Shown here piece after piece: positions 1-6,903 of a DNA stretch of 24,843 bases. Location of the stretch: the NCBI RefSeq assembly GCF_014201875.1, contig NZ_JACHFL010000032.1, forward strand, positions 1 to 24,843, given 5' to 3'. Source of the stretch: Deinococcus humi (GTDB lineage Bacteria > Deinococcota > Deinococci > Deinococcales > Deinococcaceae). The notes below the pieces were generated by a model. It searched no databases and was not told the origin of the DNA. It saw nothing but the letters and a program-made list of their open reading frames with translations. The position numbers were made by a program, and so were the translations under genes. Numbering within the stretch: the stretch's first letter is position 1; every line of letters starts with the position of its first letter.

Positions 1-38
1 CGTTTGAATTCGGCGGTGTAGGTGTTTCTGGTCGTCAT
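1..38 (-). CDS. IS3-family transposase OrfA, N-terminal fragment
   Basis: Reading leftwards from an ATG at 38-36 the frame gives MTTRNTYTAEFKR before the window ends. This is the typical opening of the small helix-turn-helix OrfA protein of IS3-family elements, which binds the IS ends and is joined by frameshifting to the DDE protein OrfB. A strong ribosome-binding site (AGGAGG on the minus strand, about 46-51) lies 7 nt before the ATG. Only 12-13 codons are visible, so the subgroup and integrity cannot be judged. Confidence 0.75.
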   Translation of the reverse strand, partial: MTTRNTYTAEFK

Positions 39-88
39 GGGGTTGCCTCCTATGGTGAGGCTTAACTCCACCGACTCAAAACTGGCTC
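1..88 (-). mobile_element. End of an IS3-family insertion sequence (partial)
   Basis: The OrfA start is preceded on the minus strand by a short leader containing TGAGCCAGTTTTGAGTCGG (88-70), a plausible IS terminus beginning with TG as in IS3 elements. The exact end is inferred: TG at about 88 or at about 77. The rest of the element lies outside the window. Confidence 0.5.
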
Positions 89-335
89 AATCCCATTTTC
101 CATTCACCAGGTAGATGAAGTCCATGTCCACTGACCGGTCAGGACTGGCGCTCAACTGGAATCTTGTGTTGACCTGAACGTGCCCAGCATCCACTGAGAC
201 GGCTGTGCTGTTGTAGGTGGCACCGACACCCCCTTGCACGTCGCAAAAAGCGTCTGTTGGCGCCATAGAACGCATACCGACACATGCGGTCAACAGTAGC
301 GGAAGGACACCCAGGGGAGGAAAAGAGACACGCAT
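87..335 (-). CDS. Small secreted lipoprotein, probably truncated
   Basis: An 82-residue protein with a short hydrophobic N-terminus ending in a lipobox (LLTAC, Cys18), so the mature protein should be lipid-anchored in the envelope. The rest is a small polar, beta-rich domain with no motif I recognise. Its stop codon (87-89) falls where the terminus of the neighbouring IS3 element appears to begin, so the original C-terminus may have been removed by the insertion. There is no ribosome-binding site; a TAAAAT box six bases before the ATG suggests a leaderless transcript. Confidence 0.6.
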   Translation of the reverse strand: MRVSFPPLGVLPLLLTACVGMRSMAPTDAFCDVQGGVGATYNSTAVSVDAGHVQVNTRFQLSASPDRSVDMDFIYLVNGKWD

Positions 336-341
336 CTCGTG

Positions 342-347
342 ATTTTA
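342..347 (-). promoter_or_regulatory. -10 box of a leaderless promoter for the lipoprotein
   Basis: On the minus strand TAAAAT is followed by six bases and then the ATG at 335. A -10 element at this distance places transcription start at or near the start codon. No good -35 box is visible. Confidence 0.45.
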
Positions 348-486
348 GTGACTGAAGGTCATTCACCGTGCTGCATTCTTGCCCACGGGCGAGGGAGCCG
401 TCCGACGCCTTGCAAGTACCGGTCAATCCCTCTTCGGGGTCATTGAGTGCGCCTCTCCAACTGCTCTTGCGCTGCCGACCTGCGAC

Positions 487-508
487 TCCCGCCACCCCGG
501 AGGCGGGA
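487..508 (-). terminator. Hairpin downstream of the histidine phosphatase gene
   Basis: A 7-bp perfect stem (TCCCGCC/GGCGGGA) with an 8-nt loop lies 6 bases after the phosphatase stop. There is no T-run, so it is only a candidate terminator. Confidence 0.3.
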
Positions 509-513
509 CGTTC

Positions 514-1116
514 TCACCCCATGTTCAGGTGCGGCTGCTGATTCACCCCCAGCACCTGCACCCGGGCCTGTGACCGATTGAACTTGATCGTTGTGAAGCC
601 CGTGTCGCCAAACGCGAACCATACCTGGTCACTGCGAGTCAGTACGTGCAGCGCCGCATTCAGAATGCCGCCATGCGCCACCACCAGCACATGCCCATCC
701 GGGCCGGTCACCAAACGTTCGAGGGCGGCGTCCGCTCGTCGGTGAAAGGCGGCCTCAGACTCCCCGCCGTCGGCTGTGAGTGGTTCAAAGCGCCCTCGCG
801 CCGCGGGAATGGGATACCGGGCCAAGGCCTCGTCGCGGGCGAGGCCAGCCAGGGGGCCATTGTCGAATTCCATCCAGTCCGGGTCGACGTGCGGCACCAG
901 GCTCAGGGCGGCGCCGATCACGCGGGCAGTCTCGTACGCACGGGCGAGCGGGCTGCACACGAGCTGATCGAACCCAGGGGGATGGGCGTGCCAGTAGGTG
1001 GCGAGATGCTGCGCCTGAGAGCGTCCAGTGTCAGTCAGCGGACTATCGTAGCGGCCTTCGTGAACGTCCTGGTCGTCGGCGAGAGAACGGCCATGCCTGA
1101 GAAATGTGATGTGCAC
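514..1116 (-). CDS. Histidine phosphatase family protein (phosphoglycerate mutase-like)
   Basis: A 200-residue cytosolic protein of the branch-1 histidine phosphatase superfamily. The LRHGR motif carries the nucleophilic His8, VCSPLARAYETA carries the phosphate-binding Arg59, MEFDNGPLAG (Glu83) supplies the likely acid, and VVAHGG carries the second histidine (His148). Length and motif order fit cobC/GpmB-type small-molecule phosphatases, but the substrate cannot be told. The start is a GTG at 1116 with no ribosome-binding site; a TACGCT box six bases upstream suggests a leaderless mRNA. The neighbours are IS fragments, so the context says nothing about function. Confidence 0.88.
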   Translation of the reverse strand: MHITFLRHGRSLADDQDVHEGRYDSPLTDTGRSQAQHLATYWHAHPPGFDQLVCSPLARAYETARVIGAALSLVPHVDPDWMEFDNGPLAGLARDEALARYPIPAARGRFEPLTADGGESEAAFHRRADAALERLVTGPDGHVLVVAHGGILNAALHVLTRSDQVWFAFGDTGFTTIKFNRSQARVQVLGVNQQPHLNMG

Positions 1117-1122
1117 GAGCTG

Positions 1123-1128
1123 AGCGTA
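1123..1128 (-). promoter_or_regulatory. -10 box of a leaderless promoter for the phosphatase
   Basis: TACGCT on the minus strand is separated by six bases from the GTG start at 1116. The geometry matches other TANNNT-start pairs in this window. A -35 box is not obvious. Confidence 0.35.
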
Positions 1129-1264
1129 CTGGATGAGAACGATGGCCGCGTCCCCATGCCCCAGGTGCGCCGAGCCAGTAGCCGGCAGCGCCCGCTACAG
1201 AGCGAGCGAGGCCGTGCGCCCCCGCGAATCCCAGCAAGCTGGAGACCTTGGGTGGGATCAATAC

Positions 1265-1466
1265 ACGCAAATTCACCGACATGGCAACAGGAACGCAGCC
1301 AGCTCGGCTTCTAAGGACGGCGGCGAACGCAGGAATGCCTCGATCTGCACGCCCGAGTCTCGAACCTTTATCGCCATACCCCCACCACCGCTCCCGCTCC
1401 CTCAGACGAAGGAACCAACCTGCGGCACTGCTCCTCTGGCGAGAGGCGATGCAGCAGGCAGCTTGA
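1265..1466 (+). pseudogene. Decayed 3' end of an IS6-family transposase
   Basis: The plus strand reads QQERSQLGF, then a TAA, then TQECLDLHARVSNLYRHTP, matching QERSQLGF and AQEFLALHARASNLHQHT in the IS6 transposase at 4773-5483. The homology then passes into another frame as LRRRNQPAALLLWREAMQQAA and a stop, a typical IS6 transposase C-terminus. So at least one nonsense codon and one frameshift are present, and the N-terminal two-thirds, including the catalytic region, is gone. An IS6-type terminal repeat follows at 1507-1522. Confidence 0.7.
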
Positions 1467-1506
1467 TTCTCAAGCTGCCTGCTGGGCTACTCCAGCCTTA
1501 CTGAAA

Positions 1507-1522
1507 TTAAGTTGCCAGAACC
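1507..1522 (+). repeat. Terminal inverted repeat of the IS6 remnant
   Basis: TTAAGTTGCCAGAACC is the reverse complement of GGTTCTGGCAACTTAA, matching the ends of the IS6 element at 4719 and 5519. It marks the surviving right end of the decayed IS copy at 1265-1522. Confidence 0.75.
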
Positions 1523-1541
1523 TTGCATCTAAAGAGAGCCT

Positions 1542-1931
1542 TCAACTGAACGTCGATTCTCCTACCTTTGTCCGTGATCGGGGCTTGACCGTCCATAGCC
1601 AGCCGGCCAAAAGCGTGTTGATCACCACATTAAAACCGGCACTCTGCACCGTGTAATGCCCCACCGACCACCAGTACAGGTTGACGATCACGTTGAGCAT
1701 CAGCCCCACAGCAATCAACGCCATCGTCGGTGCATACCGCTCGGCGTCCATCGAGAAATACCAGTACAGCGCGCCAATGCCTACCAACACTCCGCCGTAC
1801 TCGGACGCGATGCCCCAGTTGGTGAGTTTCAGATCGAACACCTGATTGCCTAAGGTAGGGAACAGTAGGGCGAGGCCTGCAACAACCAGCCAGATGGACG
1901 TCACTTTGAAGACCAGACTTCTTGAGTGCAT
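1542..1931 (-). CDS. Small four-helix membrane protein
   Basis: A 129-residue protein with four hydrophobic segments (about residues 8-26, 43-59, 66-86 and 96-114) and a basic C-terminal tail, so it is an inner-membrane protein. I do not recognise a family with confidence; the layout recalls DUF4345-type small membrane proteins. The ATG at 1931 has a good ribosome-binding site (AAGGAG, 6 nt upstream). The gene ends 19 bases from the IS6 remnant, which may have brought or removed its downstream partner. Confidence 0.7.
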   Translation of the reverse strand: MHSRSLVFKVTSIWLVVAGLALLFPTLGNQVFDLKLTNWGIASEYGGVLVGIGALYWYFSMDAERYAPTMALIAVGLMLNVIVNLYWWSVGHYTVQSAGFNVVINTLLAGWLWTVKPRSRTKVGESTFS

Positions 1932-2315
1932 CTTCGTCTCCTTGCCCTGTCAGTGCCCGGCGCAAAGGCCAGATGAGACGTGAAAAACTACACACTGAGG
2001 CTGCTTCATAGCGTGCACCTGATGCCGCCACAAATCAAGGAGGAAGGCGAAGTAACCAACTTGGCAGAGTAGTCGTATAGGTATACAGGGCAGTACTCCC
2101 ACCTTTTCAAGCTCAGCACCCTAATGCGCTTGCTATTCCCCACTACGCGATATCTTGGAGCACACAACGCTCCCAAACGTGGAGTACGTCGCTTAGGTAC
2201 CGCGCATGGTCAACGGTACCTACGTTTTATTCCCATTGCGCTCACTCTGACCCTTCCCACTGAGCGGGTGACCGGACGGACAGCTCGAAAGCAGGGCAGG
2301 TCTTTTAGCCGAAAC
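1932..2315. other. Non-coding gap
   Basis: No convincing coding frame in about 380 bases. It holds the 5' region of the membrane-protein gene and one hairpin with a T-run (2194-2228). Base composition is lower in GC than the flanking genes. Confidence 0.5.
2194..2228 (+). terminator. Rho-independent-like hairpin with T-run
   Basis: A perfect 9-bp stem TAGGTACCG/CGGTACCTA (2194-2202 and 2214-2222) with an 11-nt loop is followed by CGTTTTATT. It would stop plus-strand transcription, but no plus-strand gene is visible upstream, so it may be a relic. Confidence 0.4.
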
Positions 2316-2355
2316 CTTCCTTTTTGCACGTGCTCTGCCGGACAGCTCAGGCGGT
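2316..2355 (+). repeat. 40-bp direct repeat, copy 1
   Basis: It begins CTTCCTTTTTGCACG and ends CTCAGGCGGT, and recurs at 3799-3838 with about 36 of 40 positions identical. The two copies bracket the DUF3800 gene in the same orientation, 1483 bases apart. Confidence 0.7.
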
Positions 2356-2358
2356 CAA

Positions 2359-2634
2359 AGCGCTGCATGGCCTGAACTGGTCCTGGCAAGCTGGAGAACG
2401 GGTGGTGCCGTACCACAGACAGGACGGTGGCTTGACTCACTGGACCTGAATCCGGATAGCCGGGATCACAACGTCCGGCATGACCAGGCGCAGTCGCTGA
2501 GCGCCTACGCCACGCGACTGCGCCTGGTCATGCCCCCCGGGGACTATCGCCAGGTGTTCGACCAAGCGGCCCAGCCGGGGCTGCTCGACCGGCCGCTGAC
2601 GGAGATGCGCCCAGTGTGGACGCTGGCGCCCTGA
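2359..2634 (+). pseudogene. Possible gene remnant with a frameshift
   Basis: Two plus-strand frames look coding by GC-rich third positions. The first gives KALHGLNWSWQAGERVV and runs to a stop at about 2447; the second continues as LSAYATRLRLVMPPGDYRQV and ends VWTLAP at 2634. No proper start exists for the second frame, so it is probably the 3' end of a broken gene. I do not recognise the family. The large inverted repeat at 2477-2534 lies inside it. Confidence 0.35.
2477..2534. repeat. Perfect 21-bp inverted repeat (large hairpin)
   Basis: The arms 2477-2497 (GGCATGACCAGG...) and 2514-2534 (...CCTGGTCATGCC) are exact reverse complements, separated by a 16-nt loop. No T-run follows, so a terminator is unlikely. 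It lies inside the apparent gene remnant and 0.2 kb from the end of the DUF3800 gene. Confidence 0.85.
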
Positions 2635-2676
2635 TCTTGCCGGGCGGGACTCTATGGCGTATCATGCGGGCACTGG

Positions 2677-2702
2677 GGCCTGCGTCGCGTGCGACGCAGG
2701 CC
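2677..2702. terminator. Perfect 12-bp hairpin at the 3' end of the DUF3800 gene
   Basis: GGCCTGCGTCGC and its exact complement are separated by a GT loop, 8 bases past the DUF3800 stop. It stands between convergent sequences and could act in both directions, though neither side has a strong T-run. Confidence 0.45.
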
Positions 2703-2710
2703 TTGGACAT

Positions 2711-3754
2711 TTAAGGGCGGAGGACGCCCTGAAACACCTCTGGGTACCGGGCCATGATCTGCGCCAGTCCGGCCCGGCGCTCCGGAAGGGACGCGGCGGT
2801 GCCCCCACAGTGCAGCAGCGCCATTTCCGTGAGCATCGCCATCAGCTCTGTGTAGGCCCGGGTGGGGGCAGCGAAGAAGCCGTCGAGCCGGGTGTTGCCT
2901 TCCACCGGGGGCAGGGGCCGGTACGCCCGGCGTAGGTACTGCTGCCGCAAACGGACGGCCAGGGCGCGGTCCAGATGCTCGTGCGCCAGCCAGGTGGCTT
3001 TCGCTTCCACATAGGTCACGGCGTCGGCCAGCTGCACGAGTACGGCGTCATGGCTATGTTCGAAGTGGATGCTCTCCATGCGCTGCCAGCTGCCGTGCGG
3101 CTTGAGGGTGGAGAACGTGTCGAAGGACCGGAACATCTCATTTTTCTTGCCCCGGTCCACCGTCAGGTGGTACCGCTGGCCCTGCTGGTGTGCGGCGCGC
3201 TCCAGGCCCTGCATCAGGCCGAAGAGGGTCCGAACGAAGGGATCACGTTGCAAGGCCCCGACCTTCTTCCGGGAGATGTCCTTTGTCAGCCAGGGTTCCA
3301 GCGTGATGGCCAGATCGGCCTCCGGCTGCTGGATCATGACCTGCTGACGTTCGAGGGACAGGGCATTCAGGTGATAGGTCACCTCGTAGGCCTCCACGAC
3401 TTGCAGGGTGGCCTTCAGCCACCCCAGATGCCGGTCGCGCAGGCGCGGCGTGCCATCCCGTTCCATCCAGAACACCTCATCGCCGCTCCATAGTTCCGCC
3501 GCGTGCAGTTCAGGCAGGCCACCCGCCGCCAGCCGTGCCCGCTCCGTCCGCTGACGGGAGGTCCGGTCCTGAAAGGCACATCCTGGATCCAGGATTGGAT
3601 AGCCGATGGCGTTCATCTCCCGGAGAATTCTCCGGCGCAGGGCGGTCAGCGCCCGCTCAACGGCGTACCGGTGCTTGTCTGCAACCACCACAGCACCCAG
3701 CAGGATGTGGCCGCCCATCTCGGATTCGTCGACAGAAATATGGGTGGTCTTCAT
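2711..3754 (-). CDS. DUF3800 domain protein
   Basis: A 347-residue protein. The N-terminal ISVDESEMGG (Asp9, Glu10) is the hallmark opening of DUF3800; PELHAAELW (residues 81-89), LTVDRGKKN (Asp200) and LVQLADAVTY (Asp244) are its later conserved blocks. The spread of acidic residues suits the RNase H-like fold proposed for the family, so a metal-dependent nuclease is plausible but unproved. DUF3800 genes are common in phage, plasmid and defence-type neighbourhoods. Here the gene stands alone, flanked by direct repeats (2316 and 3799) and two strong hairpins. The start is the ATG at 3754, with a weak AGGACG ribosome-binding site. The C-terminal 100 residues lack recognisable motifs. Confidence 0.82.
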   Translation of the reverse strand: MKTTHISVDESEMGGHILLGAVVVADKHRYAVERALTALRRRILREMNAIGYPILDPGCAFQDRTSRQRTERARLAAGGLPELHAAELWSGDEVFWMERDGTPRLRDRHLGWLKATLQVVEAYEVTYHLNALSLERQQVMIQQPEADLAITLEPWLTKDISRKKVGALQRDPFVRTLFGLMQGLERAAHQQGQRYHLTVDRGKKNEMFRSFDTFSTLKPHGSWQRMESIHFEHSHDAVLVQLADAVTYVEAKATWLAHEHLDRALAVRLRQQYLRRAYRPLPPVEGNTRLDGFFAAPTRAYTELMAMLTEMALLHCGGTAASLPERRAGLAQIMARYPEVFQGVLRP

Positions 3755-3798
3755 GGGGCGCGTCCTGGATTCCGCTGTGAACTCTAGCGCAAGCCCGG

Positions 3799-3838
3799 CT
3801 TCCTTTTTGCACGCCTTCTGCCGGACAACTCAGGCGGT
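3799..3838 (+). repeat. 40-bp direct repeat, copy 2
   Basis: Second copy of the repeat at 2316-2355, located 45 bases upstream of the DUF3800 start codon. Differences are clustered after TTTTTGCACG and at one position in GACAACTCAGG. Confidence 0.7.
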
Positions 3839-4162
3839 TGCTCCGGCACTGCCCAGCGAGAGCATTTTGGAAGACACGAAGGCCGGTGGACGAGGATGGG
3901 GCTGGTGGGCTGACCTTCTTGAAAGCAAAAGAAAGCGGCCCGAAGACCGCGCTGAACGATCAATGCTCTGTGCTGTCTGCTTGGACGGCGCAAAGACGAG
4001 CTACCGAGTGGAGACGCTGTAATAGACGACGGCGGGAATGGACACGGGGGGAATGTGAGGGCACAGCGGAGCGTTCGAGTGGTGTGACAGGGGTAGGTCC
4101 CTGCTTGTACCAGCAGCGCGTGGCTGGCCTGTCGTAAATGAATCAACTGAGCAGGCACGCCT
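3839..4162. other. Non-coding gap
   Basis: About 320 bases without a convincing gene, terminator or repeat. Frames present are short and lack good starts. It may hold promoters for the divergent DUF3800 and secreted-protein genes, but none is clear. Confidence 0.4.
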
Positions 4163-4633
4163 GTGGAATGCTGGTGCGTGTCTTTCTCCTTGCCCTTGCT
4201 GTCCCTGCCGTTGATGGCCATTCTGTGCTTCGCTATGGGAACTCCTGCGGGGGATGGCGCCTTGAAGACGGAGTTGTCCACGAGACCGGGCCTGAAAGCA
4301 GGCGAGGTCCTTGTCGAGGCACACCTGACCAATCCACAGCGCGTGCCCGTGCGACTGACCTGGAAGAGCAGCCCCGGGCAAGGCTGCCTGAGCATTCACG
4401 TCCGAGTTTTGAAGGCTGGATCACGGGAAGTGGTGTATCCGAACGCCATGGTCCACCGGTCATCCTGTGCCGTGAAGGTGCGGGAGCAGGTCCTGGCCGC
4501 TAGGCAAGTCATCCATCATGGGCGGGTCCTGGTGCTGCCGCCTGGCCGGTATGCCGTGGAAGTCCGGATCCCAGGAGTCGACTCTGCCATGAATGACTCC
4601 AGTGCTGGCTACGTGATGGTGACTGCGCCCTGA
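4163..4633 (+). CDS. Secreted protein with an Ig-like/BsuPI-like domain
   Basis: A 156-residue protein opening with a hydrophobic stretch (about residues 7-27) that looks like a signal peptide. The mature part reads like a beta-sandwich: VLVEAHLTNPQRVPVRLTW, a CLSIHVRV strand with a cysteine that may pair with the one in RSSCAVKV, and LPPGRYAVEVRIPG near the end. This resembles intracellular-proteinase-inhibitor (BsuPI) and other Ig-like domains, but the match is by eye. The GTG at 4163 is one choice; an ATG at 4214 would shorten the leader. An IS6 element lies 85 bases downstream. Confidence 0.6.
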   Translation: MECWCVSFSLPLLSLPLMAILCFAMGTPAGDGALKTELSTRPGLKAGEVLVEAHLTNPQRVPVRLTWKSSPGQGCLSIHVRVLKAGSREVVYPNAMVHRSSCAVKVREQVLAARQVIHHGRVLVLPPGRYAVEVRIPGVDSAMNDSSAGYVMVTAP

Positions 4634-4759
4634 GACGCTCAACTCGTTCAATGTCATGGTCATGCTCAACAATCCACCGCCGCGGAGTGCATAGCCTTGA
4701 CCCAGCCTGTATCTGACAGGTTCTGGCAAGTTAATTGGCGAAGGGCCGAGTGGGTCAGT

Positions 4760-4782
4760 GGCCGTCTGAAGTTTAGACGGCC
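4760..4782 (-). terminator. Hairpin overlapping the IS6 transposase stop
   Basis: A perfect 8-bp stem GGCCGTCT/AGACGGCC with a 7-nt loop spans the transposase stop codon (4773-4775). It could terminate transposase transcription. Confidence 0.4.
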
Positions 4783-5483
4783 ACATCAACCGCGTGTTGC
4801 CATGCCCGGTGGGCACAATTCTGGTTTGATCTTCGGAGATGGGCGGCAACGGTGATGCGGGTGTGCTGGTGGAGGTTCGAAGCGCGGGCATGCAGGGCCA
4901 GAAATTCCTGTGCCCTGTGGAGGTTCTTGAAGCCGAGTTGACTCCGTTCCTGATTCCGGGTGGGCCGGTGGGACTGTTCAATGAGATTGTTGCAGCGCAC
5001 AGCGGAAATGACCTAGAGGTGCTGGACACTGTGGAGCACCGGGAGAGCCCGAATGGCTGCCCCGTAGCTCCAGAGCTTATCCGTGTGAATGACGTCTGGC
5101 ACGTCATAGTTGACCAAAAGCTTTCCAAGAAAGGTCTTTGCTGCCTGGGCGTCTCGCCGATCTTGCAGAAGGAGGTCAAGAACCGCGCCAGATTCGTCGA
5201 CCGCCCGCCACAGCCAAAGTTTTTTGCCACCAATCTCGATACACACCTCATCCAGGAACCACCGGGAACCCCGCCGGGGTTCCCGGTGTCGCAATTCTTC
5301 GGTGAGGAGGGGGGCGAACCCCATGTTCCACTGGCGGAGCGTCTCGTGACTGATAGCTATACCGCACTCTTGGAGGAGTTCTTGGACATCACGCTGACTG
5401 AGGGAGAAGCGGTGGTACAGCCAAAGAGCGTACTGGATGATGCTCAGCGGAAACCGGTGGCGGTAAGGCTTACGGTCAGTCAC
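4773..5483 (-). pseudogene. IS6-family transposase with an in-frame amber stop
   Basis: The single reading frame from ATG 5483 to 4773 encodes 236 residues, the normal length for IS6 transposases. The N-terminus has the helix-turn-helix (SLSQRDVQELLQECGIAIS). The catalytic triad is Asp78 (RWFLDEV), Asp135 (VIHTDKLWSYG) and Glu169 (NNLIEQSHRPTRNQERS), with the family's D-34-E spacing. Codon 157 is TAG, between the second Asp and the Glu, so the main product would lack the catalytic Glu. Family members usually have Gln here, so CAG to TAG is the simplest explanation. Apart from this codon the gene looks intact, so the mutation is recent. Confidence 0.85.
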
Positions 5484-5650
5484 GGACGATCAGCCTACCG
5501 CGCTTAAATTGCCAGAACCTGGACCCGCGATCGCCGGCCAGTTGCCTGGGACGGTGTCGGGGCCGCCCCGCAAATCCAACAGCACCCCGTTCGGGCGACG
5601 GGCGCCGCATTTACGGCGCAGGGCAAGCGCCCCGCGTGGCAGGCTGGGGC

Positions 5651-6202
5651 ATGCATCCCATTCGTGTGGAGACGATTGATCTGGTCCAGATGACGCATAC
5701 CCTCGAGTATGGAGGGGGCTTAATCCCTGTTTCCTACCCCCTGCTGTGGGCGGAGCAAACGGCCTCTGGCCTGCATTTCGCGCGGGCGTACGTGGGTCAC
5801 CCCGACATCCAGTTCATGGAATGCCACATCCTCCCGGACCTGGGCCTGCTGGTGAACCGGTTCACCGGCACAGACTGGAGCGCCCAGTCTGACTACTACG
5901 TGGACATCGCATCCGTCATCGCGGGCGAGGACAGCTGGGTCACGCACGACCTGTACCTGGACCTGTCGGCGCGCGCAGGCGGCATGCCCGCCATCCTCGA
6001 CACTGACGAGTACCTCGCGGCGGTCCAGGAGGGCCTGCTGAACCCTGAGCAGGCTGTCCACGCGCTGACCAGCCTGCACCGTCTGGTGAATGGTGTCCTG
6101 GCCTGCGGCAGCCTGGAGGCGTGGCTGGAACAGGTGGGCATCACGCTGAGCTGGCGCGGCAGGCCCACCGCGGCCACCGCAGATGGGCCGGTTCCTTCCT
6201 GA
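5651..6202 (+). CDS. DUF402 domain protein
   Basis: A protein of 183 residues from ATG 5651 (an upstream in-frame GTG at 5636 adds five). The central block SDYYVDIASVI...HDLYLDLSARAGG...AILDTDEYLAAVQEGLLNPEQA is the DUF402/FomD-like barrel pattern, with acidic residues in HDLYLDL and LDTDEY that bind divalent metal in relatives acting on nucleotide or phosphate substrates. The reaction here is unknown. The family normally runs 150-210 residues, so this looks full length. It stands alone, between an IS6 element and an acetyltransferase on the other strand. Confidence 0.72.
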   Translation: MHPIRVETIDLVQMTHTLEYGGGLIPVSYPLLWAEQTASGLHFARAYVGHPDIQFMECHILPDLGLLVNRFTGTDWSAQSDYYVDIASVIAGEDSWVTHDLYLDLSARAGGMPAILDTDEYLAAVQEGLLNPEQAVHALTSLHRLVNGVLACGSLEAWLEQVGITLSWRGRPTAATADGPVPS

Positions 6203-6290
6203 CATTGGGGCGCTGCAGCTGACGCGTGCCGCCCCGGGCACGGCAGCGCCACGTCCTCCGCAGCGGTCAATTGGACTTGAAAATGGCATC

Positions 6291-6315
6291 AGCCCGACGT
6301 CCAGTACGGGCTTTT
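6291..6315 (+). terminator. Terminator for the DUF402 gene
   Basis: A 6-bp stem AGCCCG/CGGGCT with a 10-nt loop is followed by TTTT. It lies 90 bases after the DUF402 stop. A second hairpin (CGTGCC/GGCACG, 6225-6242) comes just before it. Confidence 0.45.
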
Positions 6316-6348
6316 GAAGGCATAAAGCAGCGTGTCAGCTGGGCTTAT

Positions 6349-6903
6349 TCAGCCGGGCATGTCATCTGTCTGAAGGCATCCAGAGCCTCGTTGCTTCCTG
6401 GCCTTGCGCACCGCGCGAGCGGCGTGTACAGACTGGTGGAATCTGTCCAGAGGTGATGACCGGAAGGACAGCTGGGTGGCGTCGTGGCGGCTGCCGTGCT
6501 TCTCGAAGATGCGGCGCATCGGTTGATTCTCGGCCTCGGTGGCGCCGCCGTGCATGACGAAGCGCTCGGCTGCGCGGGCCAGCAGGTGCGCATGCAGGCG
6601 GGTGCCGTATCCCTGCCCCCGTGACCCCGGGTGCACGCCGAGCATGTTCACGTTGACCCAGCCGGGACGATTGCTGGGGCCGAAGGCGCCCAATGCGACG
6701 GGCTGCCGGGCCGTGTCGGGCAGGGCCACCAGGGTCCAGCCTTCCGCGCAGTCCCAGTCCGAATGGCCCAGGGCACCCAGCAGCGCGGCGATCTCAGGAC
6801 GCTGGCGAAGCTCCTGGCCGCCCTCCACAGCACCGGGCACCAGGGGGTAGGCACGCGCGCGGAGGTCCGTCTCGTACGTCACATGGACCGGGGCGTGACT
6901 CAC
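6349..6903 (-). CDS. GNAT acetyltransferase, C-terminal half of a probably split gene
   Basis: 184 codons from GTG 6903. The acetyl-CoA-binding motif A is clear: VNMLGVHPGSRGQGYGTRLH, followed by TEAENQPMRRIFEKHG, the usual GNAT motif B region. It starts directly after the TAG stop of the preceding open frame (6904-7263), in the same frame, with no spacing and no ribosome-binding site. The simplest reading is one protein of about 304 residues interrupted by a TGG-to-TAG change. The last 40 residues, from about RSSPLDRFHQ, look unlike GNAT sequence and may come from a lost stop or a frameshift near 6470. Substrate unknown. Confidence 0.75.
   Translation of the reverse strand: MSHAPVHVTYETDLRARAYPLVPGAVEGGQELRQRPEIAALLGALGHSDWDCAEGWTLVALPDTARQPVALGAFGPSNRPGWVNVNMLGVHPGSRGQGYGTRLHAHLLARAAERFVMHGGATEAENQPMRRIFEKHGSRHDATQLSFRSSPLDRFHQSVHAARAVRKARKQRGSGCLQTDDMPG

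Larger units (their letters stand above)
4719..5519 (-). mobile_element. IS6-family insertion sequence, complete but disabled
   Basis: An 801-bp element bounded by inverted repeats: GGTTCTGGCAAGTTAA at 4719 and its imperfect complement ending at 5519 (TTAAATTGCCAGAACC). Size, end sequence and single transposase gene fit IS6. No 8-bp target duplication is seen (ATCTGACA against TGGACCCG), as expected if the flanks recombined after cointegrate formation. Confidence 0.85.

Noticed and set aside
4711..5527. Target-site duplication around the IS6 element
   Set aside because: The 8-bp flanks ATCTGACA and TGGACCCG do not match.
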